Positions 37,313-47,972 of a stretch of DNA of 64,000 nt are shown here, in pieces. The notes below the pieces were generated by a model. That model worked only from the letters and a program-made list of their open reading frames with translations, did no database searches and had not been told where the DNA came from. Source of the DNA: Vibrio maerlii. GTDB lineage: Bacteria; Pseudomonadota; Gammaproteobacteria; Enterobacterales; Vibrionaceae. The translations under genes were made by a program, and so were the position numbers. Location of the stretch: contig NZ_QRHC01000004.1 in the NCBI RefSeq assembly GCF_003415655.1, positions 421,192-485,191 of the forward strand, read 5' to 3'. Position 1 is the stretch's first letter. Every line of letters starts with the position of its first letter.

Positions 37313-37352
37313 CTAGCTTTCTAGCTTTCTAGCTTTCTAGCTTTCTAGCTTT
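37313..37352. repeat. Five tandem copies of an 8-bp unit at the mngB stop
   Basis: CTAGCTTT repeated exactly five times, running into the mngB stop codon from the downstream side. Likely a slippage-prone microsatellite; it is outside the coding frame except for the last two bases. Confidence 0.9.
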
Positions 37353-40002
37353 AAAATTTAACTTTAAAGCTCTTAGCTGCACAAGATTTTAGCTGACCGA
37401 ATGATTCTGAGCTTACTTGAGTGTCTAGCTCACGCTCATCCATACCAACTTCTGTCCAAGAAGTGACTGCTTTAGCGAACTTAACACCGTCTTCGATTGC
37501 ACCCTGCTCTACTGGGTTGTACACACGAATGATCAGTGCATCATCATCTTCTGCCTTTTTCAGCACACTCAGTACTGCACCTTTCTGCTCTTTCTCTAGC
37601 AAGCTATAAGTAAGAGGAAGATTTTGCTCACCAACGTTTAGCTTCATCGCGTTGTAAGGAATCTTGTTGTAAACGCTGATAGGTGTGACATTGTCACGCG
37701 CCTCTGCCATTACATTTGCTTCAATGTGGTTGCCGGCGAAGCCAAACAATGCAAACTCACAAACAATCTTGCCGCGTACTTGCGAATCTGGTGTTGGGAT
37801 CTTGATACCAGACGGACGACCCGGACGAAGAAGCAGTTCTTCTTTACCCAGAACACCGATACCACGGAACAGTGTCAGAGCAAATGTGTCACGCTGCTCA
37901 CCTTCTTTCGCAATAACTTCAAACTCGCGAAGGCCGTTAGTCATGATCGCCATGCCCGCTTTACCGTTTTCTAGCGCTGCAAAGTTCATTAGCTGGTAAA
38001 CAGGAACTGGCGCTTCTTTCCACTTCTCTTGTTCCCAAACTTCCATTGCTGCATCGTCAGTGGTACGAGTAATCAAACCGAATTGGTTATCCGCAACAAC
38101 ATGCTCTGTCACTAAGTTGGTAGGAATCAAAGCACGAACGCGGTGGTCGTCTGCTTGGTTATCAAGTTCCATACGTACTTCGATACGACGAGTGCCTTGT
38201 TTTAAGATAACTTGGCAATCTACATCCACATAACCCGCTTGGTTTGTACGCTCTTCACGAGATTGTAGGTTCTCTGGTACATCCATACGCAGCTTGATAC
38301 TTGCTACCGATTGGAAACCTTCGTGCTTGATGTTCGTTTCTGCTTTGAACTCATCAGAGTAGATTAGCCACTCTTTACGAGATGGAGAGTAATCGTACTC
38401 ATCACCGTCATCAGAGCCATCTTCTAGACGAAGTACTTGGTCGAACGTCTCTTCTGTTTCTTTATCGAAGATCGTTAGTGTGCCGTTGTCGTTAACCTTG
38501 ATGCTGTAGAACTCATTCTCCATCACACGATCGGTTTCTAACAGTGCATTTTGCTCTGCAACTTTTACTGCACCCTTCTCGTTACCCTGGATGTGTAACG
38601 TAGTGAAGCCCATTGCCGGCACTGCATACTTGATTTGGATGTCGTATTCTACAAATGGGTCATAGTTACCGTAGTGAACGATCTGACGGTCAATCTTACC
38701 TGGGTCGATAATGCGTTGATCTTGGATGAAGTACTCAACCTTGTTGCCATTGTCATCAAAGATGTTGAACTCATTCGCACGGATAGTGATGGTTGTGTTG
38801 ATCACTTCTTCACGCTCGTATGGAGACAGGTTGAAGAATGCTAGTTTGTCACAACCTTCACGCGCTGGCATGTGGTCAACGATCTTACGCTTGTAGAAGT
38901 TGATGAGGTTTGTCGCCATGTCGTCCGCTAGGATGTAACGGTTTAGGATCTCAGCGTGAACCTTGTCAGAACAGCAGCAACCAATAGAATCGTGAGCGTG
39001 GTTCTTCATGCTCTCTTTCCACATTTTCTCGATCAGACCGTGGTGGTATTCAAAACCTAGTGTCCAAGCGATTGATGCTAGAGGCTCAAGGATGTTTACA
39101 ATCTTGTTTTCAACTTCAGCGTGAATCAGTTTGATGTCCATACGAGTTGAAGAGATCGTACGGTGAACACGCATATATTTACCGTCGTTAAACTCACCTT
39201 TGATCGTATCTAGGTTGTCACGCTCTTCACGAATGCGGTCAAACACTTCTTCAAAGCGGCTCATTACGAACTCACGATCTGGGTAGATTTCACGAAGCTT
39301 TTCCATCACCTCAAAGATGTTGTTTTGAATTGGCATCTGATCGTGGCCGTTTGGTAGCAAGATGTCTTTAGTTACAGACGGCTTCTCTAATACAGGGAAG
39401 TACTTGTCTAGACGAGCACGAAGACCTTCTTCATCTTCTGGAAGGTATTTACCAATCGCGTAACCAAGAGGAAGTACTTGCGCCATCACCTCTGAGCCAT
39501 CATTTGATTGCCATAGGAATTCAGTTTTGTCTGTGCCGTGACGCTCAGAACAACCACGCCAGAACATTGCTGTATCGATACCAAAACCGTTGTAGATCAT
39601 TGGTAGTTGCGAGCTCATAGAGAATGAATCTGGTAGGTAACCAATCTTCATTGGCTCACCAAACTGTAGACAGTCACGGATACCATACATCATGTTACGT
39701 ACGATAGACTCACCAGATACTTGCATAGTGTCTGTTTGAGAATACCAAGGACCGATGATCAGCTTACCAGCCTGAACCAGTGATTTAACACGTTCTAGAT
39801 TCTCTGGCTTGATTGCGAAGTAGTCTTCTAGTACCGCTGTTTGACCGTCAAGAACATAGTATTTGTACTCTGGATCGTTCTCCAGACGTTGCATGATTTC
39901 TTCCATGTTGTTCACAAGAAGAATACGAGACTCTTCTGTTGTGAAATACCATTCACGGTCCCAGTGCATGTGAGGAGTAATGTGAACGCGAGATGTAGTC
40001 AT
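37351..40002 (-). CDS. mngB: Mannosylglycerate hydrolase MngB (GH38)
   Basis: 883 residues, close to E. coli MngB (877). GH38 N-terminus [20 protein letters not shown] with the zinc His/Asp (HWD), then [13 protein letters not shown] with the nucleophile Asp, and [10 protein letters not shown] near 350. It hydrolyses 6-phospho-mannosylglycerate to mannose-6-phosphate and glycerate. I use ATG 40002; the frame runs 30 codons further upstream without a ribosome site. Second gene of mngA-mngB. Confidence 0.94.
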   Translation of the reverse strand: MTTSRVHITPHMHWDREWYFTTEESRILLVNNMEEIMQRLENDPEYKYYVLDGQTAVLEDYFAIKPENLERVKSLVQAGKLIIGPWYSQTDTMQVSGESIVRNMMYGIRDCLQFGEPMKIGYLPDSFSMSSQLPMIYNGFGIDTAMFWRGCSERHGTDKTEFLWQSNDGSEVMAQVLPLGYAIGKYLPEDEEGLRARLDKYFPVLEKPSVTKDILLPNGHDQMPIQNNIFEVMEKLREIYPDREFVMSRFEEVFDRIREERDNLDTIKGEFNDGKYMRVHRTISSTRMDIKLIHAEVENKIVNILEPLASIAWTLGFEYHHGLIEKMWKESMKNHAHDSIGCCCSDKVHAEILNRYILADDMATNLINFYKRKIVDHMPAREGCDKLAFFNLSPYEREEVINTTITIRANEFNIFDDNGNKVEYFIQDQRIIDPGKIDRQIVHYGNYDPFVEYDIQIKYAVPAMGFTTLHIQGNEKGAVKVAEQNALLETDRVMENEFYSIKVNDNGTLTIFDKETEETFDQVLRLEDGSDDGDEYDYSPSRKEWLIYSDEFKAETNIKHEGFQSVASIKLRMDVPENLQSREERTNQAGYVDVDCQVILKQGTRRIEVRMELDNQADDHRVRALIPTNLVTEHVVADNQFGLITRTTDDAAMEVWEQEKWKEAPVPVYQLMNFAALENGKAGMAIMTNGLREFEVIAKEGEQRDTFALTLFRGIGVLGKEELLLRPGRPSGIKIPTPDSQVRGKIVCEFALFGFAGNHIEANVMAEARDNVTPISVYNKIPYNAMKLNVGEQNLPLTYSLLEKEQKGAVLSVLKKAEDDDALIIRVYNPVEQGAIEDGVKFAKAVTSWTEVGMDERELDTQVSSESFGQLKSCAAKSFKVKF

Positions 40003-40155
40003 AATCGTGTACCTAATGATGATGCCGTTCTCTGCTGGTGATTTATTATGAGTCCAACAAAGAATGTGTTCGAAAAATTTTTTCAATATCAAGGAGTTTT
40101 TTATCAGGGCATCTACCTAGATGCCCTGTATATCTATTTATTATTTTGCTTGGGT

Positions 40156-42093
40156 TTAGTTTTGAGTCGCTACTTGCGCCTCAAATTTGCCCTTTTTTAC
40201 TGCATGGGCTCTCCATGCTAGTAGTGTGATTGTTGAGATTGCAGTACCAATAATCGCTGCACCGAACCAGATAGCTGCTGCTGTAAACGCACCCAGACCT
40301 GAATCGTGTAGTAGGAAGATTGAGAAGATACCCGCACCCGGAGTTGATAGACCGATACCTGCTGCGCCAATCATTGCACCTGTTACTACTGAACCTAGTA
40401 GGAATGAGCCGATAACGCGGATTGGGTCTTCAATCGCCATTGGGATTGCACCCTCAGTGATACCCGCTAGACCTAGCAACCAAGTTGATTTACCCGTTTC
40501 AATTTCAAAGTCTTTAAATAGACGCGGAGCAATCATAGTAGAAGCGGTTACAGTGAACGCTGATACCATTTTTACTGAACCGAAGATTGCGTAAGGGCCG
40601 TAGACACCGTTTGCCATCGCACCTAGACAGAATGCGTAAGCCGCTTTGTTTACTGGACCACCTAAGTCGAAAGATACGAATAGACCGATGACTGCACCGA
40701 GTAGAAGTGCGTTAGTACCAGACATACCGTTCAACCAATCTGTTAGGCCTTGGTTCAACCATGCTACTGGCTTACCAATGACAAACAGCATTAGAGAACC
40801 TGCTACCAAAGTACCGATTACCGGGTAAAGGTAGAATGTTAGGAAACCATTGAATGCAGGAGAAAGGCGAACGTTCTCTTTAACCCAGCGCATTACGTAA
40901 CCAGCGATAAGACCGCCAACTACACCACCAAGGAAACCTGAACCGATAAGGTTTGCGGCAATACCCGCTGCAAAACCAGGACCTAACGCCGGTTTATCCG
41001 CTAGAGAGTAAGCCGTGTATGCAGCAAGTACTGGCACCATTAGCGTACCCAGTAGACCACCACCTAGCTTACGGTACATCCAAAGCCAAGAACCGTCTGT
41101 CGCGTAAAGATCTTGAAGCTCAAAAATTTGTGCAATCAGGACTGCAACTGCGAGTACCGTACCACCTGCAACAATCAACGGAACTGCGTAAGAGATACCA
41201 GATAAAAGTGCTTGTTTTAGTTCTGTCTTAAGAGGTAGCTTTTTCGGCTTATCGCTTGTAGCAACCGCTGCGTCTGCACTGCGACCCGCTTTACCCGCTT
41301 CGATAGCTTCGTTTAGGATGCGCTCAGAGTGTTTAATCGGCTCTGCTACTGGCACTTCAACACGTGGAATGCCATTGAAACGCTCAAGTTCTTTAATCGC
41401 AACTTCTGCTGCAAATACTACTGCTGTTGCGTTGTTCAGCTGTTCAGCAGTCAGGCGATCTTCAATACCATTCGCGCCTTGTTTTTCCACATGAACTTTG
41501 TAGCCTAATTTTTTACCTGTTTTTTCAAGGTATTCAGCTGCCATGTAAGTGTGAGCAATACCTGCTGGGCATGCTGTTACAGCAATGATAGTCGGAGCAT
41601 CTTCAGCAACGGTTTCTTCTGTTGCTTGCGCTTGTTCTTCTTGACCACCAAGCAGTTGCATAATTTGTTCTACATTTGTCGCATTCAGAACTGCTTCACG
41701 TACATCATCATCAACCAGTGTGGTTGTTAGTTCTGTAAGCAGGTGCATGTGCGTAGAGCCCGCTTCTGCATTTGGAATCGCAATAAGGAAGATAAGATTT
41801 ACGTCTTCGTCTTCATCCAGACCTTTCCATTTAAGGTCTTGTTTTAGTGTTGCAACGGCGAATGCTGCTTCTTTTACCGCATCTGTTTTACCGTGAGGTA
41901 CCGCAAGGCCTTCGCCTAGAGCCGTTGGCCCTTGTTCTTCACGTGCAAATACAGCTTGTAGGTACTCGTCTTTATTGTGTAGCTTGCCTTGTTGATCTAA
42001 TTGTTCGGCAAGTGCGCGGATTGCTTCATCACGGCTTGCAAACGTTGTTTGCAGGTTGATGAGCGACGCATTAGTGAGCTGTGTTAGTTTCAT
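40156..42093 (-). CDS. mngA: PTS mannosylglycerate-specific EIIABC MngA
   Basis: About 645 residues. Fructose-family order EIIA-EIIB-EIIC: EIIA phospho-His in GLAVPHGKTDAVKEAAFAVA (about 65), EIIB cysteine in VTACPAGIAHTYMAAEYLE (about 165), and EIIC with LSTPGAGIFSIFLLHD near the end. It closely follows E. coli MngA (HrsA). It imports 2-O-alpha-mannosyl-D-glycerate, a compatible solute of marine algae, and phosphorylates it. ATG 42093 is the natural start. First gene of the operon. Confidence 0.95.
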   Translation of the reverse strand: MKLTQLTNASLINLQTTFASRDEAIRALAEQLDQQGKLHNKDEYLQAVFAREEQGPTALGEGLAVPHGKTDAVKEAAFAVATLKQDLKWKGLDEDEDVNLIFLIAIPNAEAGSTHMHLLTELTTTLVDDDVREAVLNATNVEQIMQLLGGQEEQAQATEETVAEDAPTIIAVTACPAGIAHTYMAAEYLEKTGKKLGYKVHVEKQGANGIEDRLTAEQLNNATAVVFAAEVAIKELERFNGIPRVEVPVAEPIKHSERILNEAIEAGKAGRSADAAVATSDKPKKLPLKTELKQALLSGISYAVPLIVAGGTVLAVAVLIAQIFELQDLYATDGSWLWMYRKLGGGLLGTLMVPVLAAYTAYSLADKPALGPGFAAGIAANLIGSGFLGGVVGGLIAGYVMRWVKENVRLSPAFNGFLTFYLYPVIGTLVAGSLMLFVIGKPVAWLNQGLTDWLNGMSGTNALLLGAVIGLFVSFDLGGPVNKAAYAFCLGAMANGVYGPYAIFGSVKMVSAFTVTASTMIAPRLFKDFEIETGKSTWLLGLAGITEGAIPMAIEDPIRVIGSFLLGSVVTGAMIGAAGIGLSTPGAGIFSIFLLHDSGLGAFTAAAIWFGAAIIGTAISTITLLAWRAHAVKKGKFEAQVATQN

Positions 42094-42168
42094 AACCTTT
42101 GTCCCATTGTCACAAAATATGTTCACGAATTGTTGTCATAAACAACTGGCGACAATAATACCTATTAA

Positions 42169-42292
42169 ATACAAATAAAACGTGACAAATATCTCATTAA
42201 TCCAATTTTATGTATTAAAGTTGTATTGAATTAATTTGTATCCATTTAATTCAATCACTTGTCATATCGCATATAATACGTATCATACAAAT
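42169..42292. promoter_or_regulatory. Candidate MngR sites in the divergent mngA-mngR region
   Basis: ATACAAAT occurs at 42169-42176 and 42285-42292 and in inverse (ATTTGTAT) at 42234-42241 in this AT-rich spacer. Three copies in 124 bases suggest operators, but AT-rich sequence makes chance matches likely. Confidence 0.3.
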
Positions 42293-42384
42293 ACATTCTA
42301 AGAAAAATTGCTTAACACTAAGTCTAGCGACTAACTGCCCATTAAGTATTGAGCTAGGCACATAATGATGATTCCGAGGTATCA

Positions 42385-43104
42385 ATGGCTCGTCTACCGA
42401 TGTACAGACAAATTGCCGACACAATTCGCTATAAGATCAGTGAAGGTGAATATAAAGCAGGTGAAGCCCTGCCAACTGAAGCTCAACTAAGGCAAGAGTT
42501 TGATGTAAGCCGTGTGACGGTTCGTCAGGCACTTAAGTTATTGATCGAGAATGGCGAGCTAGAGAGCATTCAAGGCAGTGGCACCTATGTTAAAGAGAAC
42601 AAGGTTAACTACGATATCTACCGCCAGACGAGCTTCGATGAGAAATGGGCTCACTTAAACGTAGCCACGCACAGTGAGGTTATTGCATTTGAGATCTCTC
42701 AAGCCAACCTAACGATGGCAGAGCACCTTGATATTGAAGAGAATGAGCGAATCATCTACGTAAAGCGCGTTCGATTTCTAGAAGATAACCCAATCACGGT
42801 TGAAGAAACTTGGTTGCCTTTAAGTTTGTTCCCTGATCTGTCATACAACGTGATGCAAAAATCAAAGTATGACTATATTGAGAACCAGAAAGGTCTCGTT
42901 ATTGACCGCAGTGAACAAGAGATCATCCCTGTGCATCCACCTGAAGATGTATCAGAGTTGTTAGGTATTGATCCTAACCAACCGATTATCGAAAAGCGGA
43001 CTCGTGGCTATTTGTCTGATGACACAGTATTTGAATATAGCCGCAACTATTTTAAATCGAGTGACTACAAGTTCACGCTTGTCGCTAAACGTCACTCTTC
43101 ATAG
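42385..43104 (+). CDS. mngR: GntR-family regulator MngR
   Basis: 239 residues. N-terminal winged helix (YRQIADTIRYKISEGEYKAG; FDVSRVTVRQALKLLIENGE) and a C-terminal UTRA ligand domain (KRVRFLEDNPITVEETWLPL, EYSRNYFKSSDYKF). It is divergent from mngA as in E. coli, so it should repress mngAB until mannosylglycerate-derived ligand is present. Ribosome site GAGG. Confidence 0.9.
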   Translation: MARLPMYRQIADTIRYKISEGEYKAGEALPTEAQLRQEFDVSRVTVRQALKLLIENGELESIQGSGTYVKENKVNYDIYRQTSFDEKWAHLNVATHSEVIAFEISQANLTMAEHLDIEENERIIYVKRVRFLEDNPITVEETWLPLSLFPDLSYNVMQKSKYDYIENQKGLVIDRSEQEIIPVHPPEDVSELLGIDPNQPIIEKRTRGYLSDDTVFEYSRNYFKSSDYKFTLVAKRHSS

Positions 43105-43169
43105 AGCTTAGTCTTCATAAAGCTTAGTCTTCACAATACCCCCTCTTTATAAGAGCCTCCTTCAAAAAG

Positions 43170-43190
43170 CCACCTCTGTCATTGAGGTGG
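43170..43190 (-). terminator. Terminator-like hairpin reading on the minus strand
   Basis: CCACCTC-AATGACA-GAGGTGG followed on the minus strand by CTTTTTG; on the plus strand no U run follows. No minus-strand gene feeds it, so it may act as a weak plus-strand terminator of mngR or block antisense transcripts. Confidence 0.45.
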
Positions 43191-43431
43191 TAAATGCACT
43201 ATGTTGCATTTTAGTCCCTGTTTTTAATGGCCATTAACAACTCAGAACCTTAGCGTCAACATCAGTAGCACATCAATTACACAAAATATTTATCTACCTT
43301 TATCATCAAAACTAATTTTTTGTTTTAGATCATCACTCAGTTGAGTAGTTAGTGTGCTGCTTTGGTAAATTTTGTACATTCTCTGACATATTTAGAAACA
43401 TTTTACAAAATTTCCATTCAAGGGGAGCACC
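43191..43431. other. Spacer upstream of dcuC
   Basis: No gene seen. Expected to hold the dcuC promoter. I looked for an FNR box (TTGAT-N4-ATCAA) and found none that is convincing. Confidence 0.4.
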
Positions 43432-44799
43432 ATGTTAGAGCTGTTGATTGGCTTCGTTGTCACAATCGCGGTGGGTTACTTCATCGTCAAAGGTTATCGA
43501 GCCGCAGGCGTACTATTAACCGCAGGTATTTTTTTATTATTGTTAACCGGTATTTTGGGTCACACGGTACTGCCGAGCAAAATCGCATCAACGGGTAACT
43601 TCGTGACGGATGCGCTTGAGTACGTGAAGTACATGCTCCAGTACCGTGGCGGCGGCTTAGGTATGCAAATCATGCTGCTTTGTGGCTTCGCTTCTTTCAT
43701 GACCCATATTGGCGCAAATAATGTCGTAGTAAAACAGTTTTCAAAACCTCTTTCCGTCATTAAATCACCATACATTCTTCTCGTGGCGGCATATATTGTG
43801 GCGTGTTTGATGTCTCTGGCTGTCAGCTCTGCAACGGGTCTGGGAGTACTATTGATGGCAACCTTATTCCCAATGATGGTTGCGATGGGTATTTCACGCC
43901 CAGCAGCCGTTGCGGTTTGTGCATCACCAGCAGCTATCATTCTTTCTCCTACCTCTGGTGATGTGGTTATCGCAGCAGAAAAATCTGGCTTAGCGCTTGA
44001 TGTCTTTGCAGTGCAAACTGTTCTACCAGTATCAATCAGCGCAATCGCTGTAATGGCAGTGGCGGCTTTCTTCTGGAACAAATACCTAGATAAAAAAGAA
44101 AACACACCAATGGAACGCATTGATGTGTCTGAGATTGAAGCAGATGCGCCAGCGTTTTTTGCGGTATTGCCATTCCTGCCGATCATCGGTGTTTTCTTGT
44201 TCAACGGCCGCACAATTCCGGGCCTTAGCCTAGACATCTACACCATTGTTGTTGGATCAATCTTCCTTGGTGCGCTAGTGGTGTTATTCACTAACAAGTT
44301 TAACGGTAAGAAGGTTCTCGAAGACCTTGAATCTTGCTATGAAGGTATGGCTGACGCATTCAAAGGCGTGGTAATGCTATTAGTAGCGGCAGGCGTTTTT
44401 GCTCAAGGCCTAATGTCAATCGGTGCGATTGATAACCTAATTGGTTTGGCGGAAGCTGCAGGCGCTGGTGGTATCGCACTGATGCTAATCCTAACAGGCC
44501 TAACCGTTGCTGCTGCAATCGCAACTGGCTCTGGTAATGCGCCATTCTATGCGTTCGTTGAACTGGCTCCTTCATTAGCAGCTAAGATGGGACTAAATCC
44601 AGCATTCCTGATTATTCCAATGCTACAAGCTTCGAACCTAGGCCGTACCATTTCTCCGGTATCTGGTGTAATCGTTGCGACTTCAGGTATGGGTAAAATC
44701 AGTCCGTTTGAAGTAGTAAAACGTACTTCAGTGCCCGTTATTTGCGGTTTAGTGACTGTGATTGTTGGTACTCTGATTCTTGTTCCAATGGCTGCTTAA
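43432..44799 (+). CDS. dcuC: Anaerobic C4-dicarboxylate transporter DcuC
   Basis: 455 residues, about 12 membrane segments. Family motifs: GANNVVVKQFSKPL (about 86), SSATGLGVLLMATLFPMMV (about 127), SGDVVIAAEKSGL (about 179) and SGVIVATSGMGKISPFEVVK (about 416). DcuC mainly exports succinate during fermentation. Strong GGGGAG ribosome site. Monocistronic with a strong terminator. Confidence 0.92.
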   Translation: MLELLIGFVVTIAVGYFIVKGYRAAGVLLTAGIFLLLLTGILGHTVLPSKIASTGNFVTDALEYVKYMLQYRGGGLGMQIMLLCGFASFMTHIGANNVVVKQFSKPLSVIKSPYILLVAAYIVACLMSLAVSSATGLGVLLMATLFPMMVAMGISRPAAVAVCASPAAIILSPTSGDVVIAAEKSGLALDVFAVQTVLPVSISAIAVMAVAAFFWNKYLDKKENTPMERIDVSEIEADAPAFFAVLPFLPIIGVFLFNGRTIPGLSLDIYTIVVGSIFLGALVVLFTNKFNGKKVLEDLESCYEGMADAFKGVVMLLVAAGVFAQGLMSIGAIDNLIGLAEAAGAGGIALMLILTGLTVAAAIATGSGNAPFYAFVELAPSLAAKMGLNPAFLIIPMLQASNLGRTISPVSGVIVATSGMGKISPFEVVKRTSVPVICGLVTVIVGTLILVPMAA

Positions 44800-44836
44800 C
44801 CATTACTCTATTGCTATCAAAGCACGATAGATACTT

Positions 44837-44866
44837 GAAAGGCTCACTTCGGTGAGCCTTTCTTTT
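44837..44866. terminator. Bidirectional terminator
   Basis: GAAAGGCTCAC-TTCG-GTGAGCCTTTC followed by TTTT; UUCG tetraloop. Serves dcuC and the convergent patatin gene. Confidence 0.92.
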
Positions 44867-44881
44867 AGGTTGAGAATAAAA

Positions 44882-47182
44882 CTAATTAAACTCGTTACCT
44901 ATGATGAGGTAAAGCGAATCCAGTCCATTCTCAGCACGACCATAAGATAAGAATACAGGACCAATGGGCGTATCTATTCCACTAAAGATGGAACCAGCGC
45001 CGATCAAGGGAGCGTCACTTGCATCAGTATCCGCGGTTGACCAAACCCCCCCATACTCAGCGGACGCACCGATATATAGTGGGGTTTTGAACATACCAAA
45101 ATCATTGTCAAACCAACGGTAACGATAGGTTAAACGACCATAGAGCATATTTGCCCCAACCAGGCTATTTCGCGGTAGACCCGATAAATGATTGAAACCA
45201 CCGAGTTCGTGAGGGTTAATAGGTAACTCATAGCCATTGGTTTCAGTCAGGCCAATCTCACTATGTGCTATTAAGGTATGCTTCTCGATAGAATAAGCGC
45301 CAGTGAGTGTTGAACTAATGGTGTTCACGCGCTCATCAAAGTTCTCATTTTCTCCCATACTTTTCATATCGACATCGTCATAACTCATCTCATATCGCAC
45401 ATCGAACAACACCCCTTTCGTTGGAAGTGCAATATCATCTAATGAATCGTAATTATATTCGGCGAATAGACCCTTGCGTTTATATTCGGTATTGCCGATA
45501 GAAGGAATACCCGTCAACTCCAACTTACCAGCAGATAAGAAGCCACCAGCCTCTATACTTTGATAACGACTTGGTTGAAACCCTAGCCCTGCAGCCCAAG
45601 AAATATCTTTATAACTTAACGGGAAGTAGTCCATGTCCTTCTCAGGCTCTACTTCTTCTAAGCCATTGCTGGCTATACTTCGTTTGCGGTCACTATAGCC
45701 AAGTATAGAACGACCATAGACCTCACTTCTTTCCGAAATCGGGAAATAAAGGTCGGCATCGATCAGTTTATCCGTTCCCAATTCAAAGTTTGTTCTCAAC
45801 TCTGCACCACTGTCATTCAAGCCTGTAAAATCCGCGGATACCCCAAGACCATATTGGCTCTGAGTATCGAAGTCCTCTTCTAAGAAAAAGCGAAAGTTGA
45901 GATAATTTGGCCCCCAACTTTTTTCTTCAAGCTTGAGGTTCAAGATTGACTGACCATTTTTATCTTCTTGGAAGGAATAAGTCACACGTTCAAACTTATC
46001 ACTAGAGTAAAGGCGACTAATTTTTTCTTCGATCTCTTCGGTACTCAATGCCTCCCCTTCGTCTGATGTCAGTAGTTTTTCAAGTTTCTGATCATTGTAA
46101 TGACTGATATTGGTTACCGTAATTTCATCAATAACCTTGCCATCAGGGTAGGTAACATTTGGTAATTTCATTGCGATGGTTTGCTTATATCGACGGTAAT
46201 CAGACTCCGAAATCGACAAGCTACTAAGCGTTTCTTTCTGCTGCATCGCCGTCACATAGCCCTCTTGATAGGCTTGAGGCATCGCACTGAAGTCAGTAGT
46301 TTCGATTTGACCAACCGCAGGGTTTAGAAGAATATCGTTGTCGCTCAGGTTGTTGATCTGATCTTGAGTGCTTCGACGGACGAGGTAATTGGACAGTTGA
46401 GAGCCTACATCAAACAACGTATTTATCTCGTCTTTCGTTTTGTAGTCCGAACTAATATCAACTGCGATGACCACATCAGCACCCAGTTCTTTAGCAAGAT
46501 CGACTGGCATATTATTAGTGACACCACCGTCAATCAGGAGTCGCCCTTCGATTTCATACGGGGGTAATGCGGCAGGGACTGACATACTTGCCATCATTGC
46601 GTCAACGAGGTAGCCACGGTCAAGCACCACCTGTTCCAACGACACAATATCAGTAGCGACTGATCGGTAACGTATAGGAAAATCATCAAAAGATTGAATC
46701 CAAGCTGGATTCCCGGTTGTTTGGCGCAAAATCTTCAGCATGTTATGACCAGGAATCGCGGACTTTGGCACCTCAACGCCCTCTTCACTCAACCCTAACC
46801 CCGACGTGATTTGATAGCGATCTTCATATTTTTTATCACGGATAGACTTTTCAACCCTTTCAACACCATCTTGGTATCCGCTATACCAGTCTACAGACGT
46901 CAAATACCCTTCTATTTCATCAATGCTCTTACCGCTAGAATAAAGACCACCAACGTATGCCCCCATGCTCGTACCGGTAATAATATCAACAGGAATATTC
47001 AGCTCTTCTAAAGCTCTTAACACTCCGATGTGCGCTGCCCCTTTTGCCCCACCGCCCGCAAGAACGACCGCGATCGTCGGCCTGTCGTTTTGTGTCGGCG
47101 CTTCGTCTTGGGATTTTGCATACAGGGAAGGGGCAAGAAAGAAGCTTAAAATGAGGAATAGCAACGATGGGATGCGCAACAT
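44882..47182 (-). CDS. Patatin-like phospholipase with POTRA and outer-membrane barrel (type Vd autotransporter)
   Basis: 766 residues. Signal peptide; patatin domain with oxyanion loop GGGAKG (43-48), nucleophile GTSMG (70-74) and DGGVTNN (218-224), so the Ser-Asp dyad is intact; then a POTRA-like domain (about 350-420) and a BamA-like 16-strand barrel ending in IIGNEFN. PlpD/FplA relatives are phospholipases carried on their own barrel. Substrate and surface release are unknown. Monocistronic; convergent with dcuC. Confidence 0.9.
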   Translation of the reverse strand: MLRIPSLLFLILSFFLAPSLYAKSQDEAPTQNDRPTIAVVLAGGGAKGAAHIGVLRALEELNIPVDIITGTSMGAYVGGLYSSGKSIDEIEGYLTSVDWYSGYQDGVERVEKSIRDKKYEDRYQITSGLGLSEEGVEVPKSAIPGHNMLKILRQTTGNPAWIQSFDDFPIRYRSVATDIVSLEQVVLDRGYLVDAMMASMSVPAALPPYEIEGRLLIDGGVTNNMPVDLAKELGADVVIAVDISSDYKTKDEINTLFDVGSQLSNYLVRRSTQDQINNLSDNDILLNPAVGQIETTDFSAMPQAYQEGYVTAMQQKETLSSLSISESDYRRYKQTIAMKLPNVTYPDGKVIDEITVTNISHYNDQKLEKLLTSDEGEALSTEEIEEKISRLYSSDKFERVTYSFQEDKNGQSILNLKLEEKSWGPNYLNFRFFLEEDFDTQSQYGLGVSADFTGLNDSGAELRTNFELGTDKLIDADLYFPISERSEVYGRSILGYSDRKRSIASNGLEEVEPEKDMDYFPLSYKDISWAAGLGFQPSRYQSIEAGGFLSAGKLELTGIPSIGNTEYKRKGLFAEYNYDSLDDIALPTKGVLFDVRYEMSYDDVDMKSMGENENFDERVNTISSTLTGAYSIEKHTLIAHSEIGLTETNGYELPINPHELGGFNHLSGLPRNSLVGANMLYGRLTYRYRWFDNDFGMFKTPLYIGASAEYGGVWSTADTDASDAPLIGAGSIFSGIDTPIGPVFLSYGRAENGLDSLYLIIGNEFN

Positions 47183-47371
47183 AAAAGACTCACTCGGGTT
47201 GGGTTGAAATCAAGAGGTTATACATTGATTAGCTTAGCATAGGCTCCACAACCTATTGAATTTAAATAGTTCATCAAGATTGAGAAACTGTGTCACGAAT
47301 TCGCAATGATTCTACCGTCCAAAGGATTCATGTATACTCTGCCGAAATGAAACGACTCCAAAGGTGACAAG

Positions 47372-47824
47372 ATGTCTCTTGATTACACATACGAAAGCTT
47401 AAAGTCCTTTTCTAGAGACGAACTAGAACAATTCAGCTTAAGAATGATCCATCGACTTATTCCGGAAGAGACCATGACGGAGCTGTTCACCTTCGAGCAA
47501 GAAGAAACGGATAGTGACGAGCGCCTGCAATCAGCACAGTTTGATGCCATGTTACGTATGTCTGCCATTGCATTAAGTGAAATCCCGAACGCATTCTCAG
47601 AATCAGAAAGTGCGCAGCAGAACATTGAACGTATGAGCCGTCTACTTTTGTGGCACTTTTATGCGATATCTTTCCAGCTTGAGAAAGCCATTCCGCTAGA
47701 GGTCCACTGCAATCATGCAGAAACATTGGTGAAGAAAGGCCAAATAGATGTGTTCCAGTGGGTAAAGTCGTTAACTGAGCTCCTCCATACCTATGCAGAA
47801 ATCAGCGAAAAGTACAACAAATAG
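47372..47824 (+). CDS. Hypothetical soluble helical protein
   Basis: 150 residues, acidic, predicted all-helical, no signal peptide (EQFSLRMIHRLIPEETMTEL; NIERMSRLLLWHFYAISFQL). I do not recognise the family with confidence; proteins of this kind appear restricted to vibrios and relatives. Good AAAGGTG ribosome site, own promoter (TATACT near 47334) and own terminator. Confidence 0.78.
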   Translation: MSLDYTYESLKSFSRDELEQFSLRMIHRLIPEETMTELFTFEQEETDSDERLQSAQFDAMLRMSAIALSEIPNAFSESESAQQNIERMSRLLLWHFYAISFQLEKAIPLEVHCNHAETLVKKGQIDVFQWVKSLTELLHTYAEISEKYNK

Positions 47825-47834
47825 AACCTCAAAG

Positions 47835-47858
47835 CAGCCCAACCCCTGGGCTGTTTTT
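47835..47858 (+). terminator. Terminator
   Basis: CAGCCCA-ACCCC-TGGGCTG followed by TTTTTCTTTTT. Confidence 0.9.
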
Positions 47859-47972
47859 CTTTTTACTCTTTCCCATCAAAATGTACCCCTAAAGAACTAA
47901 ATCTTGCTCTAACACTCCAACAAGCCACTGTACGTCTATACTGATTACACCTTCCATTGATTGGTAATACGT

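Noticed and set aside
37313..37352. CRISPR-like array
   Set aside because: The unit is 8 bp and repeated without spacers; the same holds for the 7-bp repeat at 61671.
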